Positions 22,533 through 30,976 of a stretch of 58,503 nucleotides of DNA are shown in pieces. The stretch is taken from positions 1 through 58,503 of the forward strand of contig JACPRA010000024.1 in the NCBI GenBank assembly GCA_016190215.1, in the 5' to 3' direction. The stretch's first letter is position 1, and each line of letters begins with the position of its first letter. The notes under the pieces were generated by a model, which did not search any database, had not been told where the DNA came from, and saw only the letters and a list, made by a program, of their open reading frames with translations. Both the position numbers and the translations under genes were made by a program. The DNA is from Candidatus Omnitrophota bacterium (GTDB lineage Bacteria > Omnitrophota > Gorgyraeia > Aquiviventales > Aquiviventaceae).

Positions 22533-23743
22533 CTCGATCGCTCCGCCGCCCTCGCCAACGCCGCCGGCTTGCCTGCCCCGCGGGCCGTCAAACCCGGCAC
22601 GCGATCCGCCGCCGTCCGCAGCGCGGCGACACAGCAGTCAATCTCCTCAGGGCGCGTGAAATACCCGGGGCTGATTCGGATCGTTCCCTTGGGAAGCGTC
22701 CCGATGGCGTGATGCGCCCCCGGCGCGCAATGCAACCCGGCCCGCACCGCAATCTGGTGCGCCTCATCCAGCCACGCGGCCACGGCGCCGGGCTCGCAAC
22801 CCTCGACCGTCACCGACACGACGGCGACGCGGTCCGCCAACGCGGCAGGTCCGTAGACGATGAGGCGAGGGTCCGCCCGACACCCCTCCAGCAAGCGCGC
22901 CGTCAGCGACAGTTCATGCCGGCGAATCCACTCGACTCCATATTGGCCGATGAATTGGAGCGCGGCGCGCAAGCCGGCCAGCCCCAGCGTGTTCGGCGAG
23001 CCGGCTTCCATGGCATAGGGCCAGACCTCCGGCTGCAGCGGCAGCTCGGAGAGCACCCCGGTCCCCCCCTCGCGCCACGGGCGGAGCGCCGCCCGAGGCC
23101 CAACGTACAACCCCCCGGTCCCGGGCGGGCCGAGCAGCGCTTTATGGCCGGGGAATGCCAGCAGATCAATCCGGCTGCCCTGCACATCAATCGGGACCGC
23201 GCCGGCCGTTTGCGAGGCATCCACCAAGAACAGCCCCTCGCGCGCCCGCACGATGGCCCCGATGTCCGCAATCGGCTGCAGGGCTCCCGTCACGTTTGAG
23301 GCGTGGAGGACCGCGACCAATCTGGTCCGGACCGCCAAGGCCCGCCGGATCTCGTCCGGATCCACCACGCCTTCCGGGGACACCCCGACGCGCGTCACGC
23401 GGATCACCCCGTCCTGCTCAAGACGGTTGAGCGGGCGGGCCACCGAGTTGTGCTCCGCAACGGTCGTGACCACGTGATCGCCCGGCCGAACGCTGCCCTT
23501 AATCGCCATATTGAGGGCATCGGTCGCGTTCAACGTGAAGGCGATGCGCTCCGGCGCCTCGGCATGAAACAACTCGTTCAGCAGCCGGCGGGTTTCTTCC
23601 AGCAGCCCGTCGGCTTCGCGCGCCATCCGGTGGCTGCCCCGCCCCGGGCAGCCGCCATAGCGCTCCAGCGAGACGCGCAGCTGCTCATACACGCGAGCCG
23701 GTTTTGGAAACGAGGTGGCGGCGTTATCCAGATAGACGGCCAT
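22529..23743 (-). CDS. Class V aminotransferase / cysteine desulfurase family protein
   Basis: MAVYLDNAATSFPKP...VTTVAEHNSVARPL...FLVDASQTAGAVPIDVQG...LLAFPGHKALLGPPGTGGLYV. Confidence 0.9.
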   Translation of the reverse strand: MAVYLDNAATSFPKPARVYEQLRVSLERYGGCPGRGSHRMAREADGLLEETRRLLNELFHAEAPERIAFTLNATDALNMAIKGSVRPGDHVVTTVAEHNSVARPLNRLEQDGVIRVTRVGVSPEGVVDPDEIRRALAVRTRLVAVLHASNVTGALQPIADIGAIVRAREGLFLVDASQTAGAVPIDVQGSRIDLLAFPGHKALLGPPGTGGLYVGPRAALRPWREGGTGVLSELPLQPEVWPYAMEAGSPNTLGLAGLRAALQFIGQYGVEWIRRHELSLTARLLEGCRADPRLIVYGPAALADRVAVVSVTVEGCEPGAVAAWLDEAHQIAVRAGLHCAPGAHHAIGTLPKGTIRISPGYFTRPEEIDCCVAALRTAADRVPGLTARGAGKPAALARAAERSR

Positions 23744-23970
23744 CAGTAGTAGCGCCGCGCCTCCCACAGCAACAGGGCCGCCGACAGCGCCAGGCATCCC
23801 AGTCCGACCCACAGGGTCACGGTCAGCGGCACGTCATAGGTTCCGATGCGCAGGGGGACGCGGACCACGAGCCGCGCCAGATGGAGCAGCCCCGCGATGC
23901 CGAAGAATCCGGAGAGCCATGTCGCCCACCAACATCGCGACCACATCCCGCCGCCCATCACGCGGCGCAC
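23743..23970 (-). CDS. Small membrane protein
   Basis: Two hydrophobic segments; overlaps both neighbours in a tight operon. Confidence 0.55.
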   Translation of the reverse strand: MRRVMGGGMWSRCWWATWLSGFFGIAGLLHLARLVVRVPLRIGTYDVPLTVTLWVGLGCLALSAALLLWEARRYY

Positions 23971-25715
23971 TCCCCGGTCTCAGATGCCAACTGGAAGGGC
24001 TCGCTGGCGCCCAAATCCACGAAGAGCGACGCGTCGGAGGCGGCATCGCTCACGTCCGCCGTCTCACGAAGCAGGCGCCCGACCGCCTCAAGGCCGACCC
24101 GGTCCACCGCGGCGGAAAACGTTTCGCCGGGGCGCTTCTGCTCGTCGTACCACCGCACCAACCGCGTGAGGGCTTCCGGCGCTCGACGGGCCGGGACCCT
24201 GGCCAGCCGCTTGCCGAACGTTGCCGCGCCTTCCCCTGCCGACCCGCCGACCAGGATCTGATAGCCCGGAAGATACCGGCCGCCGACTTTGATGGCCGTG
24301 CCGAAGCATCCGATGTCGGCGATGAGGTGGTGGCCGCAGGAGTTCGGACATCCGGAAATCTTCACCGACACCGGCGCATCCGCCAGCGATGACAGGCCGT
24401 TGTGACAGAGCGCTTCAACGGCTTGCGCCAGGCCTTTCGGGTGCGTCATGGCCGACAGGCAGGTATCGGCGCCGGGACAACGCGTGACGTCCGCCAGCCG
24501 CCCGGCGGATGATTGCGCCAGCCCCATCCGATCCAGCGCCTCATACACCTGAGCGAACCGCGAGCCGGGCACGTCGCGGAGGAGGAGATTCTGGGTGGCC
24601 ATGCAGCGAACCCCTAAGGCGTGCTCTCTCGCGAGCTGCGCCACCCCGCGAAGCTGCGAAGCGGAGAGATCCCCGAGGGGGACCCGAACGATCACGCTGA
24701 GCCACCCGGCGCGCCGCTGCGGAACCACGTTCGTCAGCCGCCACTGAGGCGGGGCCCCGGCCGGAAGGGCTTCATCCGCGGCGTGGTCCCTCGACGTGGC
24801 TCGGGATGGTGAGCCTGCCGAACCACCGCCGGCTTCATCGTCCGCCGTCTCCACATCGGGAGGCAGCGCGCTGAGCATGCCGCCGGGCTGCGTGGCCCAC
24901 ACCAGCGATCGCTCCCGCACGACCGCGTCCTGGAACGCCTCCCACCCCAAACGCTCGACAAGGAATTTCAGCCTCGCGCGAGCCCGATGCGTCCGCTCGC
25001 CCAGCCGGTCAAACACCCGCAACGCCGCCTCGATGGTCGGCAGGAGCAGCGTCGCGTCCGTCCATGGCTCAAGCAGCCGGGCGGCGCGGGGCGCGGAGCC
25101 GAGGCCGCCGCCGAGGTAGATCCGGAACCCCCGGATGCCGTGTTGCCGCGCGGCCACCACCCCGATATCGTGAATCGCGGTCCGGGCATGGTCCGTCCGG
25201 CAGCCTTCAAAGGCGATCTTCACCTTGCGCGGAAGCAGCTGGGTGAGCGGATTGCGCAATAGATACTCGCTGACGGCGCGCGCATAGGGGGTGATGTCGA
25301 ATGGCTCCTCCCTCGACACGCCGGCCCAGGGGCAGCAGGTGACATTGCGCACGACGTTGCCGCTGGCCTCGCGGGTGGTCAACCCGGCACCCGCCAGCAT
25401 GCGCAGCAGCGCCGGCAAGCGCTGCCGTTGCACGCCGTAGAGCTGGACGCTCTGGCGTGTCGTCAGGTGGCAAGACCGCGTGGGTGTCAGGCTCTCGCAG
25501 ACGTCCGCCAAACCGTCCAGGTGCCTCGGCTGGAGGAGGCCCAGCGGAATGCGCACCCGCACCATGTGCGCGCTGGTGAACCCTCTCATCCGGTAGATGC
25601 CGTAGTGCAACCGCAGCGTCCTGAACACGTCGGCGTTGAGCCGGCCCTGCTCAAACCGAGCGAGCTGCCCGGCGAAGTGAAGGAATTCTGCGTCAACGAT
25701 CGCGCGCTCATCCAT
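23958..25715 (-). CDS. Second nitrite/sulfite reductase (siroheme/4Fe-4S)
   Basis: TRCPGADTCLSAMTHPKG and KISGCPNSCGHHLIADIGCFG; likely start MDERAIVDAEFLH. Confidence 0.88.
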   Translation of the reverse strand: MDERAIVDAEFLHFAGQLARFEQGRLNADVFRTLRLHYGIYRMRGFTSAHMVRVRIPLGLLQPRHLDGLADVCESLTPTRSCHLTTRQSVQLYGVQRQRLPALLRMLAGAGLTTREASGNVVRNVTCCPWAGVSREEPFDITPYARAVSEYLLRNPLTQLLPRKVKIAFEGCRTDHARTAIHDIGVVAARQHGIRGFRIYLGGGLGSAPRAARLLEPWTDATLLLPTIEAALRVFDRLGERTHRARARLKFLVERLGWEAFQDAVVRERSLVWATQPGGMLSALPPDVETADDEAGGGSAGSPSRATSRDHAADEALPAGAPPQWRLTNVVPQRRAGWLSVIVRVPLGDLSASQLRGVAQLAREHALGVRCMATQNLLLRDVPGSRFAQVYEALDRMGLAQSSAGRLADVTRCPGADTCLSAMTHPKGLAQAVEALCHNGLSSLADAPVSVKISGCPNSCGHHLIADIGCFGTAIKVGGRYLPGYQILVGGSAGEGAATFGKRLARVPARRAPEALTRLVRWYDEQKRPGETFSAAVDRVGLEAVGRLLRETADVSDAASDASLFVDLGASEPFQLASETGECAA

Positions 25716-25908
25716 GAGCTGACGCTGGCTGGGGGGCTTGCTTGCGGCGCGCGCGCACGATGCGTTCCGCCTGGAGCCAATCCTCGACATCGCGGCCGTC
25801 CGTTCGCCCACGCTGTTCATACAAAGCGTGGGCGACACCGGCGATTTCATTGGCAAGGGAGTCCTGGCGCGGCTTCCGGCCCTGCGGTGATGATGCGGAA
25901 CGTGGCAT
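25708..25908 (-). CDS. DUF2934-like small protein
   Basis: IAGVAHALYEQRGRTDGRDVEDWLQAERIVRARR; SD-like GGAGG upstream of ATG at 25908; in operon with the siroheme reductase. Confidence 0.75.
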   Translation of the reverse strand: MPRSASSPQGRKPRQDSLANEIAGVAHALYEQRGRTDGRDVEDWLQAERIVRARRKQAPQPASAHG

Positions 25909-26000
25909 CGAGCCTCCTGAGGTTACGGCGTCACCTGCGCGATCCAAGAATACAGCATAAGCCTTCGGAGGGAGCGTAGCGGTTTCGTGAGGCGGGCACT

Positions 26001-26014
26001 ATGACCGGCGTCAT
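26001..26014 (-). promoter_or_regulatory. FNR-type box B: ATGAC-CGGC-GTCAT
   Basis: Centre 26007.5; TACGCT at 25978-25973 (29.5 bp). Confidence 0.7.
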
Positions 26015-26053
26015 ACAATCGTTCCCCGCCGGGTCATGGGAGAGGGGTGAAAG

Positions 26054-26083
26054 CCCGGCGAGGCCGAAGCCGGCCTCGCCGGG
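26054..26083 (-). terminator. Hairpin downstream of nirK, 13-bp perfect GC-rich stem
   Basis: CCCGGCGAGGCCG-AAGC-CGGCCTCGCCGGG about 10 bp past the nirK stop; weak U-tract. Confidence 0.6.
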
Positions 26084-26092
26084 TGACACAAT

Positions 26093-27142
26093 CTAGGGAT
26101 GCACGAGACACCCGGCGCAGGTCGGCGCATCGTCCTGCGACAGGTAAATGTCATGCCGCGGTTTGCCGTCCACCTGCAGAAATCCCACGCCCCCTTTTTC
26201 CACCCGGAAGATGGCGTGGTCCACCAGCGTGTAGGTGCCAGGCACCTCCACGCCGAACTCGACGACGGTCGCTCCGCCGGCCGGCACGAGGGTCGTTTGG
26301 ATGCTGCGGGCGGGCGGGCTGATGAGATCGGCCTCGCGATAGACGCGGTCGAACACCTCCCCGATGACGTGGAAGGAGGAAATGAGGTTCGGCCCGACGT
26401 TGCCGAAGTAGATGCGCACCCGCTCGCCGGTCTTGGCCGTCAAGGCGCCTTCGCCCATCAAGGCGCCGACTTGGCCGTTGAACACGACGAACCGGGGGTG
26501 TTCCAGCGCCCCCTGTTCATGGGAAAACTCCAAGTGCGTCGCGCCCTCCGCCGGCTCCTTCGCGTAGAACTCGCTTTGCAGCACGTAGAACTCCCGGTCC
26601 ACCGGCGGCAATCCCGCCTTCGGCTCCACTAGGATCAATCCATACATGCCGTTGGCGATATGATCCATCACCGGCGGCGCGGCGCAGTGATACACGAACA
26701 ACCCGGGGTGCAGCAGCTTGAACCAGGCCACCCGCTCCTCGCCCTGGGTCACGGTGGTGACCGTCGCCCCTCCGCCGGGGCCGGTCACGGCGTGGAGATC
26801 CACGTTGTGCGGCATGCCGCTGCCGTCGCTGTTGGTGAGGTGGACTTCCAGGGTGTCGCCCTCGCGGGCTCGAATGAAGGGGCCCGGCACGTGATCGTTG
26901 AAGGTCCAAAAGGTGTAGGTGAGGTCGCTGGAGATGCTCGCCCTCTTCATTCCGGCATCCAACCGGACCCGCACCACCGCGGGTTGGCGCCGGGCGATCG
27001 GGGGAGGCACGGCCGGAGCAAACGTCAGGACCGCGTCCTCGGGCGACGGAGCGGGCTTCGATTTCGACTTCGCCAGCGCTGCCGGCAAGCCCAGCATGAC
27101 GGCCATCACGCCGATCAAGGCAATCAGGACGTACCGCCGCAT
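26093..27142 (-). CDS. nirK: Copper-containing nitrite reductase (two-domain cupredoxin)
   Basis: MPHNVDLHAVTGPGGG, LFVYHCAAPPVMDHIANGMYGLILVEP, ISSFHVIGEVFD, YTLVDHAIFR copper/catalytic motifs; signal peptide at MRRYVLIALIGV. Confidence 0.93.
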   Translation of the reverse strand: MRRYVLIALIGVMAVMLGLPAALAKSKSKPAPSPEDAVLTFAPAVPPPIARRQPAVVRVRLDAGMKRASISSDLTYTFWTFNDHVPGPFIRAREGDTLEVHLTNSDGSGMPHNVDLHAVTGPGGGATVTTVTQGEERVAWFKLLHPGLFVYHCAAPPVMDHIANGMYGLILVEPKAGLPPVDREFYVLQSEFYAKEPAEGATHLEFSHEQGALEHPRFVVFNGQVGALMGEGALTAKTGERVRIYFGNVGPNLISSFHVIGEVFDRVYREADLISPPARSIQTTLVPAGGATVVEFGVEVPGTYTLVDHAIFRVEKGGVGFLQVDGKPRHDIYLSQDDAPTCAGCLVHP

Positions 27143-27194
27143 CGAGCCTCCTGGTTGAGTGACATGCCGCAGACGGGAAGACACCGGGGACGAA

Positions 27195-27392
27195 CTATGA
27201 CGCAAACGGCCAGCACCCGCCATCCATCGTGAACGCGCATTCCTTGCCGAAACAGTCGAGGTCCTTGTCCAGGCAGTTGACGATCTTCCAGGCGCCGTCG
27301 GGCGCCTTGGTCAAAATAGCCCATACCTCGCGCTGCATGAGCGCGCATCGGCACGGCTGGTATTTGACCTGCGTCGACTGGGACGCCTCCAT
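27195..27392 (-). CDS. Small 4-Cys protein, paralog of 11308-11508, first gene before nirK
   Basis: KYQPCRCALMQREVWAILTKAPDGAWKIVNCLDKDLDCFGKECAFTMDGGCWPF; SD-like GGAGG before ATG. Confidence 0.85.
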   Translation of the reverse strand: MEASQSTQVKYQPCRCALMQREVWAILTKAPDGAWKIVNCLDKDLDCFGKECAFTMDGGCWPFAS

Positions 27393-27442
27393 CGCTTCCC
27401 TCCTTGTTGAGGGCAGCATATCCCGCCGGCGGACGCGTGACC

Positions 27443-27456
27443 ATGACGGTGGTCAT
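27443..27456 (-). promoter_or_regulatory. FNR-type box C: ATGAC-GGTG-GTCAT
   Basis: Centre 27449.5; TATGCT -10 at 27420-27415 (29.5 bp). Confidence 0.75.
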
Positions 27457-27470
27457 ATTGATGAGCGGAG

Positions 27471-29150
27471 TTAGCGGAGAGAGTTCCGGCGGGCGGACGC
27501 GATGGCGACCCACGCCATGAACGCGGCTTCGAAGACGAGAAAGCCGATCAGCAGCGGCGGCAGCGGCTTGGCATGGCCGCCCGCATAGCTGTGGAGGCCG
27601 ACCAGATAGAAGCTGACGCCATAGTACGTCATCAGCAGGAGGAAAAATCCGCCGATGGTCGCCAGCGCGAATGCCGTGCCGCGGATCCAGCCGGCGAACC
27701 GGCCGTGAAAGACGGCGAGAAACCACAGCAGCGTGATCAGCGCCCAGGTTTCTTTCGGGTCCCATCCCCAGTAGCGGCCCCAGGAGGCATTCGCCCACAC
27801 CGCGCCGAGCATGATGCCGCCGGCGAGCAGCACGACGCCGACCTGCAGCGTCCGATACAGAAAGGTCTCCAGGGATTGCCGCGTCTGCCGGGTCGCCCGC
27901 GAGCTGACAGCGGCCACCCCGTAGCAATGCGCCAGCACCGTCGCCAGCGCGAGCGCGCCGTAGCTGGCCACGATGGTCAGCACATGGATGGTCAGCCACA
28001 GGTTGCTGCGCAGCACCGCCACGACGGGAGAAATGCTGGAATCCAACGGCACCAGGTCGGCCAGCACCAGCGTGATCGCCGCCAGGATCGCAGCCGATAA
28101 CCCGAAGAACCCGGCCCGGTACATCCGCTCGAACACCACGGCGATGACCACCGCCACAAACGGCAGCCACAGCATCGTCTCAAAGAAATTCGACACCGGC
28201 GGGCGCCCGCCGAGCACGACCCGCAACAGAATGCCCGCCAGATGCACGCCCCCCCCAGCCCACAAGAGCGGAAGCGCCCATCGCCCGAATGCTCCCGCCT
28301 TGCCCCGGCTCGGCTTGACCTGAACGAGCTGCAGCAGAAAGCACAGCGCCGCCAGCGCATAAAGCAGCCGCGCGAGGTGGAACGGCTGAATCCGATTGTA
28401 GGCCACTTCCAATCGCAGGCGCCATTCCGTCGGGTAGGCCGCGGGATTGGCCGCGCGCAGTGTGGCGCGCAGCTCGCTTGCCGCCGCCTCCGCCTGCCCC
28501 GGCGCGCCGTCCCGCAGCGCGGCCACCAGGCCGGACCAGGCCTGGCCGATCCGGGCGCCCTCCTCCGGCGAATAGCCCTCCGGCTGCATGATGGACGTCC
28601 AGGCCTGCCCGGCCGGCGCGCCGTGCGGCGGCACCATGTCCAGGCGGTGCTCCAGCACGTTGCTGAACGCCACGAAGCGCCCGAAGAGATCCATCGTTTC
28701 CTGCTCGAGCATGGAGAGCTTCTCGTCCTGTTGCTGCTTGGCGATGATGGCCGGCAGCATCCGCATCAGCGCGCGGGTGGCGATGATTTCGTTATAGGAG
28801 AGATACGAAGCTTTGCGGTCCATCCCCAACGCCTCGCGCAGCGGCACGAACGGCACGGAGATCAGGCGGACGTCCTGCCACAGCTCCGGCTGCGAGAGGA
28901 TGCCGGCCGCCGTGTCCACCGGATCCTGGCCGCGCCAGCGGGCGGCGCCGGTGATCTCCCGGACGGTTTCCCGCGCGAAGCTGTCCCACGGCTTGAAGCG
29001 GCCGCCGTGCTGAATGGCTATCGTCCGCACGATCGAGGCCGCCGGCAGCGAGAGCCGCGCCGGCCCCCCGGCCGGCTCGTCGGCGCCCGCGCACATCGCG
29101 CCGGCGGCGAGCATCGCCGCCGACAACATTACCGTCCGGATGAGCTTCAT
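27471..29150 (-). CDS. ccsA: System II cytochrome c biogenesis protein CcsA/ResC-like
   Basis: WWD-type motif NASWGRYWGWDPKETWALITLLWFLAVFHGR; multiple TM. Confidence 0.9.
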   Translation of the reverse strand: MKLIRTVMLSAAMLAAGAMCAGADEPAGGPARLSLPAASIVRTIAIQHGGRFKPWDSFARETVREITGAARWRGQDPVDTAAGILSQPELWQDVRLISVPFVPLREALGMDRKASYLSYNEIIATRALMRMLPAIIAKQQQDEKLSMLEQETMDLFGRFVAFSNVLEHRLDMVPPHGAPAGQAWTSIMQPEGYSPEEGARIGQAWSGLVAALRDGAPGQAEAAASELRATLRAANPAAYPTEWRLRLEVAYNRIQPFHLARLLYALAALCFLLQLVQVKPSRGKAGAFGRWALPLLWAGGGVHLAGILLRVVLGGRPPVSNFFETMLWLPFVAVVIAVVFERMYRAGFFGLSAAILAAITLVLADLVPLDSSISPVVAVLRSNLWLTIHVLTIVASYGALALATVLAHCYGVAAVSSRATRQTRQSLETFLYRTLQVGVVLLAGGIMLGAVWANASWGRYWGWDPKETWALITLLWFLAVFHGRFAGWIRGTAFALATIGGFFLLLMTYYGVSFYLVGLHSYAGGHAKPLPPLLIGFLVFEAAFMAWVAIASARRNSLR

Positions 29151-30910
29151 GTGGTGGCTCCTGCGCGCCGGCGCCTGGGTCGAGGGGCGGCCTGGCGGTT
29201 GCGCATGGTGAACAAGCTGACGACCCCGCCGATGACGACGAGAAATCCCGCGTAGACCAGCGGCGTTCCCGGATCGTTGCGGACCGACAGCACCGTCGTT
29301 TCCACCGCTCCGGGAATAAAGCTGGACTGGTAAAAGCTATAGCCCCGGTACCGCAGCGGATTGTTCATGCTGATCTTGCGCATCAGCATGAGCCCGCGCT
29401 CCGGATCGCTGAGCTGGACATCGCTCTCGAATCCGGCGGCCATCTGGCTTCCCGGATACTCAATTTTTCGAAAATCCAGCAGCTTGATGCTCATCGGCAG
29501 ATCGCGCTGCTCCGGGCGATACTCCACCGTGATGGGTTCCTTGCCGAGGGGCAGTTGGGCGGAGCCGTGCAGCGCCAGCCACGCCTGGGCCGTGTCGCCG
29601 CCTTCTTGCGCCGTCACGTGGATCGCCTCCCGCCGCACATCGCTGCTGCGGTTGGAAAAGCTGGTCACGATCTGCGTGTGCGTGGCGATCTCAACGACCT
29701 CAATCTCATAGCCCAGCCAGGGGTGGGGATACCGCTCGCCGGCGCGAACCGCCCCCAGGCGCTTCCGCTCGCCGGCCGGGCCGGTCATCACCCCTTCCAG
29801 CTCGCCGGAGGGCAGGCGGAGGATGCCGAGGGCATTCGGCGGCAAGCTTCCGCCGCCGGCGGGATGGCTGTAGCTCACCTCAGCCGGGATGGTCTTCGAC
29901 CAGCCGTGCATGGAGGCGATTTCGGGATGGAACGCGAAAAGCAGGTGCGTGTCGGTGCCCTCCGGCCCGCTCAAGAGGAAGGCCACCGCCGGATTGTTGG
30001 GCTGCTCGGAGCGGCTGCGCGGCCCCTGGTCGGTCAGCGCGAAATCCGCGAAATAGTCTTTGAAGATCACCGTGTACGGCGTGCCGGAGAGCTTCACCGG
30101 CTCGCCCATCCGCTCCGGCACCGGCACCTCCACGGCGCGGGAAGGCGCGGGGAGGCGGATCGTCACGACGCCGCGGGAGGGCGCCGCCGGCGCGTCGCGG
30201 CCGAGCAGCTGGTCCGCCTGCGCCTGGGTCTGCGGCTCGAGAAACAGCAGATGCGCGTCCCCCCAGCGCACGCCGAAGCGCTCCGGATCGCGGGCCAGCA
30301 GCCACAGTGTCTCCGACTGCTCCGCATGGCGGACGGTCAGCCGCACCGCCGGGGCCTCCTCGCCGCCGCCGGCGACGACCTGCTCCTCAATCAGTGCGTC
30401 CGGGTAGTAGCGGTCCACCACGAGCGTCAGGTCGCGCCCGTCCAGCGGCACGCGGTAGAGCGCATGCGGCTCGTGCGCCCAGGCCCGGGTGTCGAACTCG
30501 GTGGGCAGCACATGGTGCGTGCCGGGGTTCGGTTGATGCACCACCAGCACGTTGGAGGGCAGCCGCATCGTTTTTTCCGACTCCCCTTCCGGAATCAGGA
30601 GCTGGCCGTCAATGCCGAACCGCCCGCCGATGATGCCGCCGACGAGAATGCAGATGATGCCCAGGTGGGCCAGCAGAAACGGCAGGTGCCGCCGCCGCCA
30701 GGGACGGCGCAACCAGGCCGCCATCGCCAGGTTGGCCGCCAGGAACGCCAGCAGCGACTGAAACCACCACGCCCGGTACACCACCCGCTGCACGGCGGCG
30801 GTGCCGAAGCGGGTTTCATAGATGGTCGCCCACGCCAGCACGGCCGCAATGGCCAACAGCAGCGTGACCGCGATGCGCAGCGAACCGAAGAAGCGTGTCA
30901 ACCGTTTCAT
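29147..30910 (-). CDS. System II cytochrome c biogenesis protein ResB/Ccs1-like
   Basis: MKRLTRFFGSLRIAVTLLLAIAAVLAWATIYETRFG...; C-terminal YRGYSFYQSSF and TM; paired with ccsA. Confidence 0.88.
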   Translation of the reverse strand: MKRLTRFFGSLRIAVTLLLAIAAVLAWATIYETRFGTAAVQRVVYRAWWFQSLLAFLAANLAMAAWLRRPWRRRHLPFLLAHLGIICILVGGIIGGRFGIDGQLLIPEGESEKTMRLPSNVLVVHQPNPGTHHVLPTEFDTRAWAHEPHALYRVPLDGRDLTLVVDRYYPDALIEEQVVAGGGEEAPAVRLTVRHAEQSETLWLLARDPERFGVRWGDAHLLFLEPQTQAQADQLLGRDAPAAPSRGVVTIRLPAPSRAVEVPVPERMGEPVKLSGTPYTVIFKDYFADFALTDQGPRSRSEQPNNPAVAFLLSGPEGTDTHLLFAFHPEIASMHGWSKTIPAEVSYSHPAGGGSLPPNALGILRLPSGELEGVMTGPAGERKRLGAVRAGERYPHPWLGYEIEVVEIATHTQIVTSFSNRSSDVRREAIHVTAQEGGDTAQAWLALHGSAQLPLGKEPITVEYRPEQRDLPMSIKLLDFRKIEYPGSQMAAGFESDVQLSDPERGLMLMRKISMNNPLRYRGYSFYQSSFIPGAVETTVLSVRNDPGTPLVYAGFLVVIGGVVSLFTMRNRQAAPRPRRRRAGATT

Positions 30911-30976
30911 GAACGTAGGGAGATGATAGCACATTGCGCCGGCGGCTCCCACACCGCTTTTGCCGTCGTCATCGCA

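Noticed and set aside
26225-26240. GGTGCCAGGCACC palindrome
   Set aside because: Lies in the nirK coding region (EVPGTYTLV) and is explained by codons; no other repeat features around it.
27195-27206. Half-site TATGAC near 27195
   Set aside because: It is the stop codon region of the small 4-Cys gene and has no second half-site at N4 spacing.
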